A DNA stretch of 64,000 nucleotides from Enoplosus armatus. Its lineage: Eukaryota; Chordata; Actinopteri; Centrarchiformes; Enoplosidae. The DNA lies in assembly GCF_043641665.1 (NCBI RefSeq), contig NC_092197.1, forward strand, positions 20,687,650-20,751,649, in the 5' to 3' direction. How positions within the stretch are numbered: position 1 is the stretch's first letter; the number at the start of each line of letters is the position of its first letter. The position numbers and the translations under genes were made by a program. Under the pieces are notes generated by a model. It ran no database searches and was not told where the DNA came from. It saw nothing but the letters and a program-made list of their open reading frames with translations. Shown here piece after piece: positions 13,201-26,400 of the stretch.

Positions 13201-13339
13201 TTCTTATAGTGTTCCATTTTACAAAAGAACCCCAAAACAAACTGTACAACTGTAAAAATGGTGTCCCTTCCGGGCGGTTGAAGCTGTGAGCTCTTCACAT
13301 TCAAACTCCTCCTCTGTTCTCCCTTCCAGGTGTGTGGGT
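10260..13339. other. Spacer between the 13.3-kb gene and thap1; possibly long 3' UTR
   Basis: No coding exon recognised. The stretch is A/T-rich, has many A and T runs, and few obvious transposon copies compared with the rest of the window. That would suit a long 3' UTR of the gene ending at 13,340 on the minus strand. An AATAAA on that strand occurs near 10,965, but nothing proves its use. Confidence 0.4.
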
Positions 13340-14281
13340 CTACTTTGTCCCCTCCTCCTCCTCCTCCTCTGCCTCCTCTTCCTTGCCTTTCTCCTCCTCT
13401 CTGCCTCCTCCATCACCTGCAGCAGCCTCTTTCTCGCTGCCGTTTTGTCCTCCGCCTCCACCATCGCCACCGGCCTCGTCCCCCTCAGTGTCTTTAGACT
13501 CTTCCTCGTTGCCCGCGCTCTGAAAAGTACAAAACACATAGTCATGCCTGACTGAACTTTGATTAGCTCATGATAGACAAAGTGTATTATTATTATTATT
13601 ATTTTTATTATGTGCACATTTCATTCTAAAATCAAGGGACTGTGTGTGATTTTGGGGGGGGGGGGGGGGCGTCCAAAAGTGTACCGGCTTCAGGCGGCTC
13701 CTCCTCCGGCTCGGGACCCGGGCCTTCATCCTTTGGGACAGCGCCAGCAGCTTGTTGTGCCTCTGCCTCTTCTTCGCCTTCTCCGCCTCCTCTCTCCGCT
13801 TCTCCTCCGCGTGGTCCGAGTCCGACTCGTCCTGCCGCTGCAGCCTGCTCCGCTTCCTCGGCTGCACCATCCTCTTTGGTTGGCTCCTGTGCTCCTTCTC
13901 GTCGTCGCGGTCCTCCTCCTCTTCGTCGTCGTCGTCGTCGTCCTCCTCCGCCTCCTCCTTCTCCCCGGGACTGGAGGACGAGGAGCTGTCGTCGCCTCCC
14001 AGGAACGAGCGCTTTCTGCGGGTCACCGAGCGGCTGTCGTCGCTGGAAGTCGCCCCGGAATCGCTGCGGCCCCCCTCCTCCTGCTCGCTGTCCTCCTCCT
14101 GGGAGCTCTGGAAGTCGGATTGGGATCCCGCGGTGGAGGAGGAGGAGGAGGAGGAAGAGAAGGAGCCTTCGTCACTGTCGTCCAGGATGGAGGCGGGCAG
14201 GCCGATCTGCCGCTTCTTCGATGCGTCCACCTTGGTTTTCCGCATCGACGCGAACATTTTCCGCTTGTACAAGCTCTCCAT
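13340..14281 (-). CDS. Acidic, serine-rich, probably nuclear protein; identity uncertain
   Basis: Two exons on the minus strand: 13,685-14,281 and 13,519 down to a TAG at 13,340. The donor is CCG|GTACAC and the acceptor TTTTCAG|AGC, both phase 0, giving 258 residues. The protein opens MESLYKRKMFASMRKTKVD and has serine runs near residues 41-50. Long D/E runs follow, then a basic R/K-rich helix (EEKRREEAEKAKKRQR) and LSQRMKARVPSRRR, and it ends in an E-rich tail. The layout resembles nuclear chromatin or splicing-associated proteins. A faint likeness to the N-terminal half of CCDC82 (a DSDE block, then a KR-rich 'ELSK/ALSQR' segment) is noted, but the CCDC82 C-terminal domain is absent. I do not name it. 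The strong codon structure and a CpG-rich 5' end argue that it is a real gene. Confidence 0.65.
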
Positions 14282-14748
14282 GTCTGCACGCGGTACCGGA
14301 GACCAGTGACATTAAACAGAAAACCGAAACAGAGAACCGGACTGGGTGTAAACACGCTAACGGCGCAGCTAACGCTACTTAGCTTCTATCTTCGTCTGCG
14401 CGTCACAACGACGACAACGTGTTATTTGTGTCAAAAACACAACATGGCGCCTGAATTCTCCTCCGTGCAGTTTTATTTTGGACTCTGGTCACGGAAGCGT
14501 TCTTCCTGTATGTGTTAAAACGGGATATACGAGCTAAAATCGGGACATTTTGTAGATGTTCTTCTCAGTGTGGCTAGCTGTGTGTTATTGTTGTGGCTCC
14601 CGCTTCTTCTTCGCTGAAAGAAATCACGCAACACAGTGTTGGGGCGCCGCCTGTGGCGGAGAGCAGTGCTGCAGACTGCACGATGATAAAACCTCAGAAA
14701 CACTGCTTAAATATGGTAGAAATGTAAATGAATAAAAATTCCCCTCAG

Positions 14749-15245
14749 GATCTGTGAAGAGGGCGTGTATCAGCTCTTTCAGAGACAGAAGATCAGGAAG
14801 GTACCAGGCCCAGGCGGCGTGTCATCCCCTCCTGTCTGAAAGTCTCTGCTGAGCAGCTGGCCCTCGTCTTCACGCAGATCTTCAACAGTCCCCCTCCTGC
14901 TTCATGATCCATAATCATCCTGGTCCCCAAGAAACCCTCTATCACAAGACACAATGACCACAGGCCTGTCGCCCTTGGCATCATGAAATCCTTCCAGTGA
15001 CTGGTGTTGGCCCCCCTGGAAGGAGCAGAGGAAGCACTTCTTGCACCAGCTCAGGAAGTTCAACCTGCCCCAGTTCTACAATAATCCAGATAATCCAGTC
15101 TACAATGGACCTTCAAGACCTCAGAGAAAATCATAGGTGCCAGGCTGCCCTCCACTCGGGACTTATACATGTCCAGAGTCTGGAAACATCACTGCAGATC
15201 CATCACAACCCTGGACACAACCTGGTCTATTCGTATTGTTTACAA
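14749..15245 (+). mobile_element. Broken L2-like LINE reverse-transcriptase fragment
   Basis: Across shifted frames the translation shows GPGGVSSPPV-like 'A-GPDG', 'LKVSAEQLALVFTQIFN', 'IIPVPKKPS-' and 'HNDHRPVALGIMKSFQ', the opening of an L2/CR1 reverse-transcriptase domain. It then jumps to 'RLPSTRDLYMSRVWKH'-like C-terminal text, so an internal deletion is likely. Several stops; dead copy. Confidence 0.7.
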
Positions 15246-15699
15246 TCTACAGAACGCTTTACTCGTATATAGACATTTATATATATTCAGTTATATATTC
15301 AACTATTTCTTCACCTACTTGTATGAACATAATAGTTCCATGTTAACACAGCTGAAAGTATACATACAATATGAAATTCATGAAAAAAGCACTGCCATTA
15401 AAGACAGAATGACGTCACTATATAAAAAAGGACTGAACTACCCTCTATGCAATCTCGGAAACCGATCAACTATACCCAAAAACGCTATCTAGGGTTCCCA
15501 GATTGCTAAAAAGCTAAATGCGTGTGACATAGTGGTACGCTGCTAGGATAGGTAGCTAGTTCCAGCATCCAATTCATACGACTTCTAGTTCAATGTAACA
15601 CACAGACAGTTTGGCACGACATGATTTAGAAGCCAACACTTACCATACTGTACATAACGTGAACTACCGTCCAGCTCATTTAATACTGACGCCATGCCG

Positions 15700-16100
15700 G
15701 ATTCAGAACGTTCCACATCAGCGGCAGCCATCTTGGTTGTAGTTTGTGGTTGGTACCTCAGCTGTGCCACTGGGAAAAACCATAGACTGTATATACAGAT
15801 GGACGACTTGACAGCTCCCCATAAAAGTGAATCCAAAACATCTTGATCGCCCCCTGGTGGCCGGCTGCAGTATAGGTTATAAGCCCCGCCCCCTCCATGT
15901 TAGTGGATGGGACATGGGCCAAACTAAAAAAAATCAAAGTGCACATCAAATACATTTTTCCCAAAGATGGTTTCTGTCATTTTAGGTGGTTCTTATCACG
16001 CTGATGTTTGTTCAAGTGTTCGTTTTTCTGACACATTTGGTTTGATGCCTTAAAAAAGGGGGTGAAACGTCATCAGCGGCAGCCATCTTGGTTGTTTACA
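15700..16100. repeat. CATAGACTGTAT-type fish repeat with a duplicated GGCAGCCATCTTGG block
   Basis: The 24-base block ending in GGCAGCCATCTTGGTTGT occurs at about 15,717 and again at about 16,072. Between them is a repeat opening with CATAGACTGTATATACAG and containing GCCCCCTGGTGGCCGGCTGCAGTA. Likely two related insertions or one element with duplicated ends. Confidence 0.5.
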
Positions 16101-16624
16101 AAAAATTCCTGGAGGGCGCTTAAACCCGCCCCTTGTTAGATAAACACTTGTGATTGGCCCGACCTGAATCAGGCCGGATGGAAATCTGTCTGTAAGGGGG
16201 CCCGGAGGCTCCAGTCAGTTTCTGTTCAATGAATTACAAATTTGTATTGTTAATACTGGATTCACCAATTTCTTTTCTCCACAAGACATTTTGACATGTG
16301 ACAGAAGGAAAAGCACAGGTGTAAATAATCAAATTGATGATGGCTGAATTCCATTCAGCTGCTTCAGAGGTCAGGGTCCCGGTGTTGTGCATGCTGACTC
16401 AACAAACGCAGCATTAAGAAAGAAACCTGCTCTCGGATCGAACGTTCAGTGGGATTTTAATGTTAATATGAATATTTGTAACAAGTGGGTGAGTTTTCAC
16501 TGTTCGTATCACATCATGAACCGTAGACGACATACTGTAATTTGTGAGATTCTGGAATCATCTACATCAAGCGACTGCGTAATGGGTTCATTACAAACTC
16601 TTATGTCCTCTTACAGACCCTTGG

Positions 16625-17405
16625 TCAGGACTTCTGCGCCAGGAGCGTGCTCAGTTTGATCTTCCCGTCCATGGAGGCGGTCAGGCAGGTGCCGCAGTCC
16701 ACCGCAGAGCACCAGTCAACGGTCACCACCGGAGCTTTGTGCCCGCCCAGTGCCAGCACGCTCTCCAGAGCCGGCTCCCCATTGGTCAGCTGGATGAGGG
16801 GGAGGTCAAAGGGGTGGGGATGAAATCAGCAAATCAAAACATAGGGCTAGAATTTAAATGAAAATATTAATTTTAATTCGGCGAGGGAAAAAAACAACAA
16901 CAACAACAAAAATATACTATTTATTTAAATAAATTAAAAAGACTTAATCAAGTTGGTTTAAAAAAGGTGAAGGTGTGTTTACTCTGTATATGAGTCCTCC
17001 GGTGCTGGAACAGGTCAGGACGTGTTGTCCTTCCGAGTCGAAGGCGAAGAGTCGCCCGCGAGGAACCTGAACCTGAACAAGAGTTCACTCACATTATTAC
17101 TATTTGGACATCAACATTTACATTCACTTTAGCTTATCTCCTCGTGTATTTTATTTATGGCGTAATTCACAGGTTGGTTCCCCCGCTAAGTCGGGTTTGG
17201 TCCTGTGTGGTAATCAGGTTGGCGATAACCTGCCATGAAACAGCTGTTTCCGCGGAAACACTACTCACCTGTTTGTACCCGCTGTACCCTGACAGGACGA
17301 AGGGCCCGGTGGCGTCCTGAGGTAAAGCCTGCTCTGACTGCTTCACCCCACACCGATGGATGTTCCACTGGATGAACTGAACACACGCGCACACACCCAC
17401 ACACG

Positions 17406-17445
<40 letters not shown>

Positions 17446-20400
17446 AACGCACACACTTATTCACTTAACTGAACAGTGCTATGGCGGTTTCTTTCCAAAC
17501 ATGTAACATGCCCCGCAGCAAATGTCCAACTACCTTATTATTATTTATTCTTTAAATGTTTCAGTGCAATACATACATACATATACATTGTTATTGTACA
17601 TGTTTTTTACTTTTATTTTTCACTTACATGGGTATATTTTTATTTTCTATTTCTTATTTTTATATTTTGTACATACTTTTATTTCTAAATGTATGCTGCT
17701 TTCTACTCTTGAATGGGAGCACCAGTACTGTACAACCCCGCCCCCCCCCCCCCCGGGATCAATAAAGTATTTCTGATTCCGATTCTGAAGATATAAATGA
17801 CATTTTTTTTTAATCTGTAGGTGGGTTTTCCACAAAATAAACACACACACACCTTGCCATCTTCCCCGATGCTGAAGACGGTGTTTTCGTCGTAGCTGAA
17901 CTCCACACTGTAAACCTCTCCGTCGTGAGCTCTCCAACTCATAGCGCTCTCATACCGCTGCATATCTGCATCAGCAGAGAGTTCAGAGAACTGTGTAAAT
18001 GTTACAGGAAGTACTCCAAAAACATTTACACGAGCACAACTACGTTTACACACCTACTTTATCCCATCAGACTGCAGTGGAGACCACAGACTATATTATG
18101 TTAATATGTTACATGTACTGTTTTAGTACATTATACTATATAAAAGGTCTATTAGATTTCTATATTAATACAGCCAAACACTAAGTATCATGACTTAATC
18201 ATATTATATATTAGTCTGCTGTACACCTGCTGACTTTGCTGCTACTAATCACATCACTGTCATGTGTATTTTTGTCTTTAAAGCCACAGTAGGCAATATT
18301 ATTGAATCATAATTTAGGTTGAAGTGACTCATTTTGACCATTGCATGTCACTAACAATATCTAATTGAGGGGCTCCTTGAAAAAAATGAGCACCCGCCCC
18401 CTTTGTTTAGTTGATGTGATTGGCCAGTTACATGCTAGCTAACCCTGATTGGTTGTTTGAGTCAGACCTGGTGCAGTTTTTTTTAAAAGACTAAATACAA
18501 AGGGGGGCTTTTTTTTTTTTTTTTAAAGGAGCCCTTCAGTTAGATATTGCTAGTGATGTGCAATGGTCAAAAGTAGTTATTTCAACCAAAATTGTAATTC
18601 AATTATATTGCCTACGGTGGCTTTAATTGCTCTTGTATAGTTTATATTTTTATTTCTGTTCTTATTTTTGTTTTATATACCTCTTATTTATGTTTTACTT
18701 TCTCTGTTTATCTGTACATATTTCTGTGCTCGTGCTGCTGCAACAACCACATTTCCCCTCTGGGAATCAATAAAGGCTTATCTTATCCTAATAGTCTTTG
18801 CTGAGAAGAATGCATCTCTTTGGGATGCATCACTGAAAAATAACATTTTGAAAGGTCTTGTAGAAATTAAGGTAATTTGTCCTTATTTCTGGGATCCTAC
18901 AGTGTACGTGATCGTAAATAGAGGAATCTACAATGAGAATAATCATTAGCTGCGTCCCTGATAAACACTGACCAAACAGCCTGATGACTCCGTCAGCAGC
19001 TCCGGTCACCAGCAGGTTTCCATTGTGGTTGAAGGCCGTGCAGTTAATGGCTACCGGTTCCGGTTCTAAAGAGAACTGGAGCTGAGAGACAGACAGAACA
19101 CGGATTACACCACAGCGAATTCATACGCTAAAGCTAATGCTAAACATGCTAATGCTAACACTATAATAAATAATGGACGTTCATTCATATGTAAAAATCC
19201 TGCACTCCAGCTTTAAGTTATGAATGTTACCATGTAACGTTTATCATTTTAGCGTGCATAAACGTTACATGCCAAACGTTAGTATGGTTAAGCTGTACAT
19301 AGAGCTTATTGTAACGTACGCAATGTTAGCATATTAACATGATAGGGGTAAGCAAGTAAACATATTAACATGACAGCTGTGCGCGTGTTAGCATGCTAAC
19401 ATAATAGCATTAATGTTGCATTTATGTCATTGCGTGAATTGCTTGAATGTAACGGACGTTCATTTATATGTAAAAGTCCCGCACTCCAGCCTCAAGTCAT
19501 TGATGTTACCATTTAATGTTTATCATTTTAGCATGCATAAATGTTACATGCTAAACGTTAGCATGGTTCAGCTGTACATAGAGCTTATTGTAACGTACGC
19601 AATGTTAGCATATTAACATGATAGCGGTAAGCAGGTAAACATATTAACATGACAGCTGTGCGCGTGTTAGCATGCTAACATAATAGCATTAATGACGCAT
19701 TTATGTCGCGGCTGCTGGCTTACTACCGAGCTGTACTATTGCTGAACTGGCTGGTTAATCACCTGTTGTTTGACAGTCTTGGTGTCCCAGAGCAGCAGCT
19801 GTCCGGACACCGGTATGGGAAGTCGAGGAACAGAATCGCAGCTCCCAGATCGACTGAGAGCTGCAGCTGAGCAGACAAACGACGACCCGCTGGGACTGCA
19901 TGCTAAAGACAAGATACTGAGAGACAGGGGAAGGACATATTATCAAATATCATTCATTGCGACGTGACCAAATGGAAAACTCAATCATGTTTCCAATATA
20001 GCCTACTTTATCACGTAATGGTTCCAGCGTGTAACTCTCCTAAAACCACAAACTGACATTATTAGCTAGCCTTTGGTGTTTGGTGAAAGGTCGTGGCAAC
20101 CGTCAGAAGAATTGCCAAGAGCTTTGGTAAATTAGAAAATGTTAGCACGGCGGCGTGCTAAAGTAAGGCGGCGAACGCATTGAACGTTACACCTACTACA
20201 CCATAGCGTGTTAACATTGTCATTGTAAGCACGTTAGCATGGTGCTATTAGTATTTATGTTAGCATACTGACGTTAGCATTTAGCACAAATCATCCCTGT
20301 GCTACAAGTACGGCCTCACAGAGCCGCTGGCATGTTGACTCTTAGTCTTCTATTAGAGACACAATGTGTTAATTAGTGAGGTGTATTTTTGAACTTTGGA

Positions 20401-23400
20401 CAGAGCCAGGCTAGCTATGCCTTATGCTAAGCTAGGCTAATTTAGCTTTTAACTTTTTTTAAACTTTTTTTTATTACCAACTGAAGACCCCTTTACACTT
20501 CTGCAGTCAGTACGGTTATTCAATACAGTACAGTAGACAGACAAGCAGGTTTACCGTGGGTGAGTTTCGTCGATGTTCATCTCATAAAGATTCTTCTTGG
20601 CGTCTGTATCATACAGCCGCACTGTGCCAACACCGCTGCCTAGTAACAACTGACAACACACACATTTCACATTTCATTGACTTACATACATTCATAACCT
20701 CCACTATAACTACATGCTTTACCCTAAGGCTGACCTCACCCAAATCCAAGTCTTAACCAAAAAACTGTAGTCCCATAATGCAAGGTCAGTCCCCAATGTC
20801 ATTGGGTGACGGATTTTTATCTCCACTAAAACAGACTTTTTAAGAGTCTGTCACATGCAGGGTATTTTTGCCTGTGTCAAATATCCAAACTCCAAATTAG
20901 AATCAACTTCCATAGGACCACTATGGAAATAATATGTTACATGTTGGTGTTTTTAATCCTGTGTCATGTTTCAATTGTATGCATAACATCTAATCATGTA
21001 AATGCTATTTCCTTTATCAGGTTAAAGTATTAATAGAAACCTGAAACCTGATTAATGCTGTTAATGTCTCTACTCAGTTAATGTGCAGTCTGCCTCTTGT
21101 TTGTACCAGTCTGTCGGGTTTGGTGGCCCACTCCAGAGACAGTAGAGGAGACTTGGACATGATGGTGGCTTTGGTCTGCATGATGGGGTTGAACGACCAC
21201 ACCTGAGGAAGAGGAAGAGGGGGGGAAGGAGGAGGGAGACGACTTCATTATGTATTAGTTACGTATAGTAATAACAATATGCATGTTTTTATTTTATCTA
21301 AGTTCGTACAACCCCAAAGGATAAATGACGCAGATCACCTTGATGACTCCGTCCACGTCCAAACTGGCAACCCGGCGACCAGAGCAGTCAACCCTGGAAA
21401 ACGAAAGAGGGAGGGATGGGTGAAAGAGAGAGAGAGAGAGAAAAAAAAAAGAGTTTTAGGTTTCGTTTTTATCTTTTACGTGACTTAAAAAGCTAGCTAA
21501 GTCCACCTGGGGTTACAATCTTAATATCCTCAGATGATGTTCAATCTGTTACTTCAGAAACCAAGCAGGTTATTGTGAGAAGGAAGGGGTGGGGTCAGTC
21601 TGTAGTCTCTTCTGAAGGCCGACCTGCAGTGCATGATGGAGGAGTGGTGTTCTCCGTACTCCTCCTGGCTGAGTTTGATGAAAGGCTGCTCCGCTGACAG
21701 ACCTCCCCCCTCTGCTCCTCCTCCGCAGCTCTTGCTATTTGCGCAGGAGTCAGGAGGTTCGCCGGAGGTCTCGGAAAGGGGCTCTACCTCCCCCGCCTCC
21801 TCCTTCTTCTCTGGTGTCTGAAGACAAACACATGGAAGGATGATGTCAGTGTAAATGGAATCAACATTCAGTCAACAGCCAAACGTCAAACATAATTTAG
21901 TTCATTTGAATGGAGTAGCTGCTCATGGCTTATTAAATTATTTTAAAGGTCCCATATCATGCTTATTTCCAGCTCTATATTCTTATTCTGGGACTCCACT
22001 AGAGCAGCTTTGCATGGTTCACAGTTGAAAAAAGTCCTTATTTATCATTTACTGGCCCTTCATGCAGCCCCTTAGTCCCCCCTGTCTGAAACAAGCCGTT
22101 TTAGACAAACTGAACAACCTCCAAACACAGAGTAGTTCTGAGCAGAGCGCTCCAATAACTCAGACAGACTGAGAGGGTGGATGAGCGTCCCTGTACCAGG
22201 TGGGTGGTGCTGTGCCTGGAACAGATGACCTGCTGGGGGGCGTGGCTGACTGTATAGTTGTGACATCACAACCTTACGGAAGTTAAACAAATGAGATAAA
22301 ACATGTTGACTAGTGAGGTATGGAGGTTTTGGTGGGTGTATTCTTGAACTTTGGGAGAGAGCTAGGCTACCTCTTTCCTCCTGCTTCCAGTGTTTATGCT
22401 AAGCTAAGCTAATCACCTCCTGGCTCTAGTTACATGCTCAGTGTACATCTTACACTTGGCAAGAAAGTGAATACTCTTATTTCCCAAAATGTCTATTCCT
22501 TCAATAAAACTGACAGAACAAGAAAATGCACCAGATTTTGAAAGAACGCACCAAACTGGTGTGACCACAGCTCTAATACTAAACGTCCCCCAGTTCCACC
22601 CTCCAGGTACCTGTGATGGTGGTTTGGAGAAAAGCTCCTTCCTCTCTTTCTCATGGTCCTGGATTCTCTTGTGTCTGGGATGTGTGGTCTGGTTCGCAGG
22701 CTGGTTTGTTGACTGTTGGGACTGGGAGCTTGCAGGTTCACAGATTAATGCCTGGCTGGAAACTGGCTTCACTTCCTTAGCTTGGACTGCTTCTTTTGAC
22801 TTTGCAGGCTAGAAAAGACAAAATCATTTTAGATACAGAGGTTGATCACAGGTCAGCCACTCACAATGTCCTCCAATATGGTTGCCGGGAGAAGATTATA
22901 GCCATTACTTGTAGAAAAGCATGACTGGAACATCTGCGTAGCAAAGGCAAGCATGACCAATCAGACCAGCTCATGGGGGATGGTTAATTCAGTACTTGCT
23001 TTCCAGGAGGCTTCACGCAGATTTAGGGTTTGGAGTATGATCTGTATGATCTTCTTGATGGGATGGTATTTTTCAAAAATCTCCAGGATAAACCCTGTTT
23101 CATACTTTTCATACTTGAGGGTGACGTTGATGTCGTCATCCGCCAGTGTCCGCATGGACCCCTATACGGACAGCCCAAAATGTGCGGCCGCTATGACGCT
23201 CTAGAGTACTGGTGATGCTTCTCATCTCTCGTACCAACATACTGGTCCTATTCACATAGGATTTACTCTTTTAGCATTGTTGTTATTGGCAAATGGTCTT
23301 CACTTCCATAGCGCCAACTTTAGCGGTTCCCAAAGCACTTTACAGATCAGGTCTCATTCACCTACACACCGATTGCGACCAAGCTGCCATGCAAGGCTGT

Positions 23401-26400
23401 GTTGGCATAGGCTGGCCTCCATCGGGAGCAACTTGGGGTTCAGTGTCTTGCACAAGGACACTTTGACTGAACCCCCCCCCCCCCCCCCCCGACAGTGCTT
23501 CCAAGAAAAGTCTTGTTCAGCTAAAAACAACAAACACACTTTTTCTTCTTGATTTTTATAGTGGTTGGCAAACAAAACAAAAACATTACGGCCACCAATG
23601 GAATGGAGTGTGGCTCAGGAAACGTGCATGCGGGGAATGCCAGACCAACGCGGACCCTCAATTGTAGTACGAATGGAACAAGTCCGCAGAAGGCGGACAG
23701 TATGTCCGAGGCTTAAGAAGGTAAAAGATCTCTTGAGGGCCGAACTTGTGTGAAAACTTTGACTTTGGATTGGTATAGAGAAGTTGGGGTTTTCCCTATT
23801 CCCTTCAATATAGAATTTTCTTGGAACAGGAACTAGTGGACACTAGAGGAAGTGCAGCTGAACACGCTTTAGCTCTGTGGCCGAAAACACCTGAAAACAA
23901 TTGAAAATTGTAGATTTGGGAATTTAGCAGCCACCACAATCTGCTTGCAAAGAACTTCAACTTCCTGTTTTCAGTCCCACTGAGCTTTTAAACTTAAACA
24001 CCTGACCTGCTCTCACCGGATTGGTTGGTGGGTCCTTCCTGCCCACTGCTACCTGGCTCGGCGAGGACCCAGTGGTGAACTGAGGCTGTTTCCCCGGAGT
24101 ACGTCTGCCCTGAGGTAGGAATGTAGAGAAGAAGTTTCTGGAAGGAGTGGTGGTGGTGCTGACAGCGCGCTGACTCGACACCAAGTCCCTAAGAGGACGG
24201 AGGGAGAGAGCAAAAAGTGAGAAGGTTTAACAACAGAGTGACTGGTTAGAGCAGTCCCAGTTCTTTCCATTAACACTTCCTCTCGTTTTGGAGTCGCCCT
24301 CTGTTTGGCGCAACCATAAAGAAACAGAGGGCTGAAATTCATCGTGGTAAAATAACTTCACCATGGAACAAGATAGTCATGACTCAGAGGAAGCCACCAG
24401 AAGCCAACAGCAGAACCGAAACACAAAGACCAACAACAAAGGCGCGGAGCGATGTTCCCTTTGCACTGTAAAATAGGTAGATTGCAATTTGGGCTGCAAC
24501 TAACGATAACTTTCATTATCGATTAATCCGTTAGTCTATAAAATGTGAAACAATTGTGAAAAACGCTCATCACAATGTCTTGGAGCCCAAACTGACTTCA
24601 AATTGCTTCTTTTGTCCAACCAACAGTCCAGAACCAAAAGACTCTTCTTTTACTGTCATAAACGACAAAGAAAAGCAGCAAATCCTGACCTTTAAGAAGC
24701 TGGATCCAGCAAATGTTTGACATCATTGCTTGAGAACTGACTGAAACGATGATTTGATTAACAAATTAGTTGGCGATGGATTTTATTTCGATCGATTCAT
24801 TGTGTCCTAAGCAGACTTAAACGTCATGAAATACAAGGTTCCATTTGTGTGTCAGTAATGAAGACTTTGTATGATACATTTGCCCATGCTTTACGGTTGC
24901 CCCTGTTGTACATTTGCCAGGTTTTCATCCAAGTGTAGTGCGAATTTTAACCAAATCTGCAGAAAATCTGCAAAAGAAAATGTGAATTATTTGTGTGTTT
25001 CCATCCACAAATGTTATGAGAATATTAGGAGTTGGGAACATTAAGATAAACAGCTCCTTTTTTTAACCTCTGCCAAGCCTAAAACCTTTTGCAATATTTT
25101 GCAAGTATACATATATATATATATTTTTTTAAATGTTTCCATCCACCTGTTTTTATGTGCAAATTGAAAATGCACCTAATGATGTTATCTTACTCCTCGT
25201 CACTGTTACGTCCTAGTAACGCCTGAAAGTGTGAAGTTCAAGTTCATCCACGTCCACGTATGTTCCTTTATGTTATTTGGACCATTGGCTCCTTGATGCT
25301 AACTAGCTTGCCGATCGCAAATTACTTTATCAACTAATGCTATCAAGCAACCAATGGCAGACCCATGCCACATAGCTAACTCACAGCTAGCTGGCTAACT
25401 TTACCTTACCTTACCTTAGGTTACAGTTAGCTAATTGTCCGTCCCTGCCTTGCATCGCTCTTGGCTAGTAGAAATCAATCGTTAGTCATACACCTTCGCT
25501 TTGTACCATATTATTTATTGATGGCTAAAATCAACACTGCGAGCCAACTAACGGATCCACTCAGATAGTATTTTGCTAGCAATAATATTAGCGCGCAAGC
25601 TAAGCTAAGCTAGCTAGCTGTAACTTAGCTACGCTGCATAGATCTGCCGTTGATTGCTTCGTAATGTTAGCCGATAAAGTAATTTGCAAATGGCAAGCTA
25701 ACCAGTTTACCTGCCATATTTCGCTACGCTAGCCAGCTAGCCAGCAAGCAATCAAATTTGCCCGTGTTAGCACGCAAGCCAGGCTGTGTTTGGCTGCGTT
25801 TCGGTGGGTGCCGGTCATTTGTTGGCATTAGCAGGCTCCATTTCTGGGCCAGCGCTAGCTAGCATCGCACACTGTTGGCGCTGTAGGGTCTGAACGTAAT
25901 GACAGATCCTTTGCATTTTCCTTTACATAGAAATCAGTCCACAACCAAGAAAGTCAGGGAAGGACTCATTTGTTTAAAGTTACGTAACAATCCGATCACA
26001 CATTGCCAATTAAAAAGTGACTAATACATGTAAATTGTTACATATAGTACCTTTAAAGTGTGGACATGTGGCTTTGCTGTCAGGGGCTCCTTGGATCTAG
26101 AGTGACCCGTCTGAGGGGCTAAGGCTCTCCAGATCACTAAGTTCCTTTAAATCACCCCTTTAAACTCATTTGTATCTACCAACATGTTCATGTTTTTCTG
26201 TGCTTGACCTCTTGTTATGTTGTTCTGTATATTAAAGTATCTCATTAGTGGTGTTCATTTTAGAGTGTACTGTATCTGTCAGCCCGGTCTACAGTCCACC
26301 GTCAGCGTGTGAGAACCCGAAGTGAAAATTTGCAAAAATGCACCCTACTGACAAACAAACTACAATTCATCAGGTGAATTGTTTATTTGGCAACATCAAC

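Larger units (their letters stand above)
14300..16624. other. Spacer with LINE and fish-repeat remnants
   Basis: Upstream of the acidic-protein gene lies a CpG-rich stretch (14,282-14,480) with an ACATGGCGCC motif, its likely promoter. The rest holds a broken L2-like reverse-transcriptase fragment (14,749-15,245) and CATAGACTGTAT-type repeats (15,700-16,100). The last few hundred bases are probably wdr91 3' UTR, since wdr91 ends at 16,625 on the minus strand. Confidence 0.5.

Noticed and set aside
13610..14518. A 302-codon open frame on the plus strand opposite the acidic-protein gene
   Set aside because: It is the antisense of GAG/TCC-rich coding sequence and translates to Leu/Arg/Val/Pro runs without domains or splice context. 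The minus strand explains the openness.
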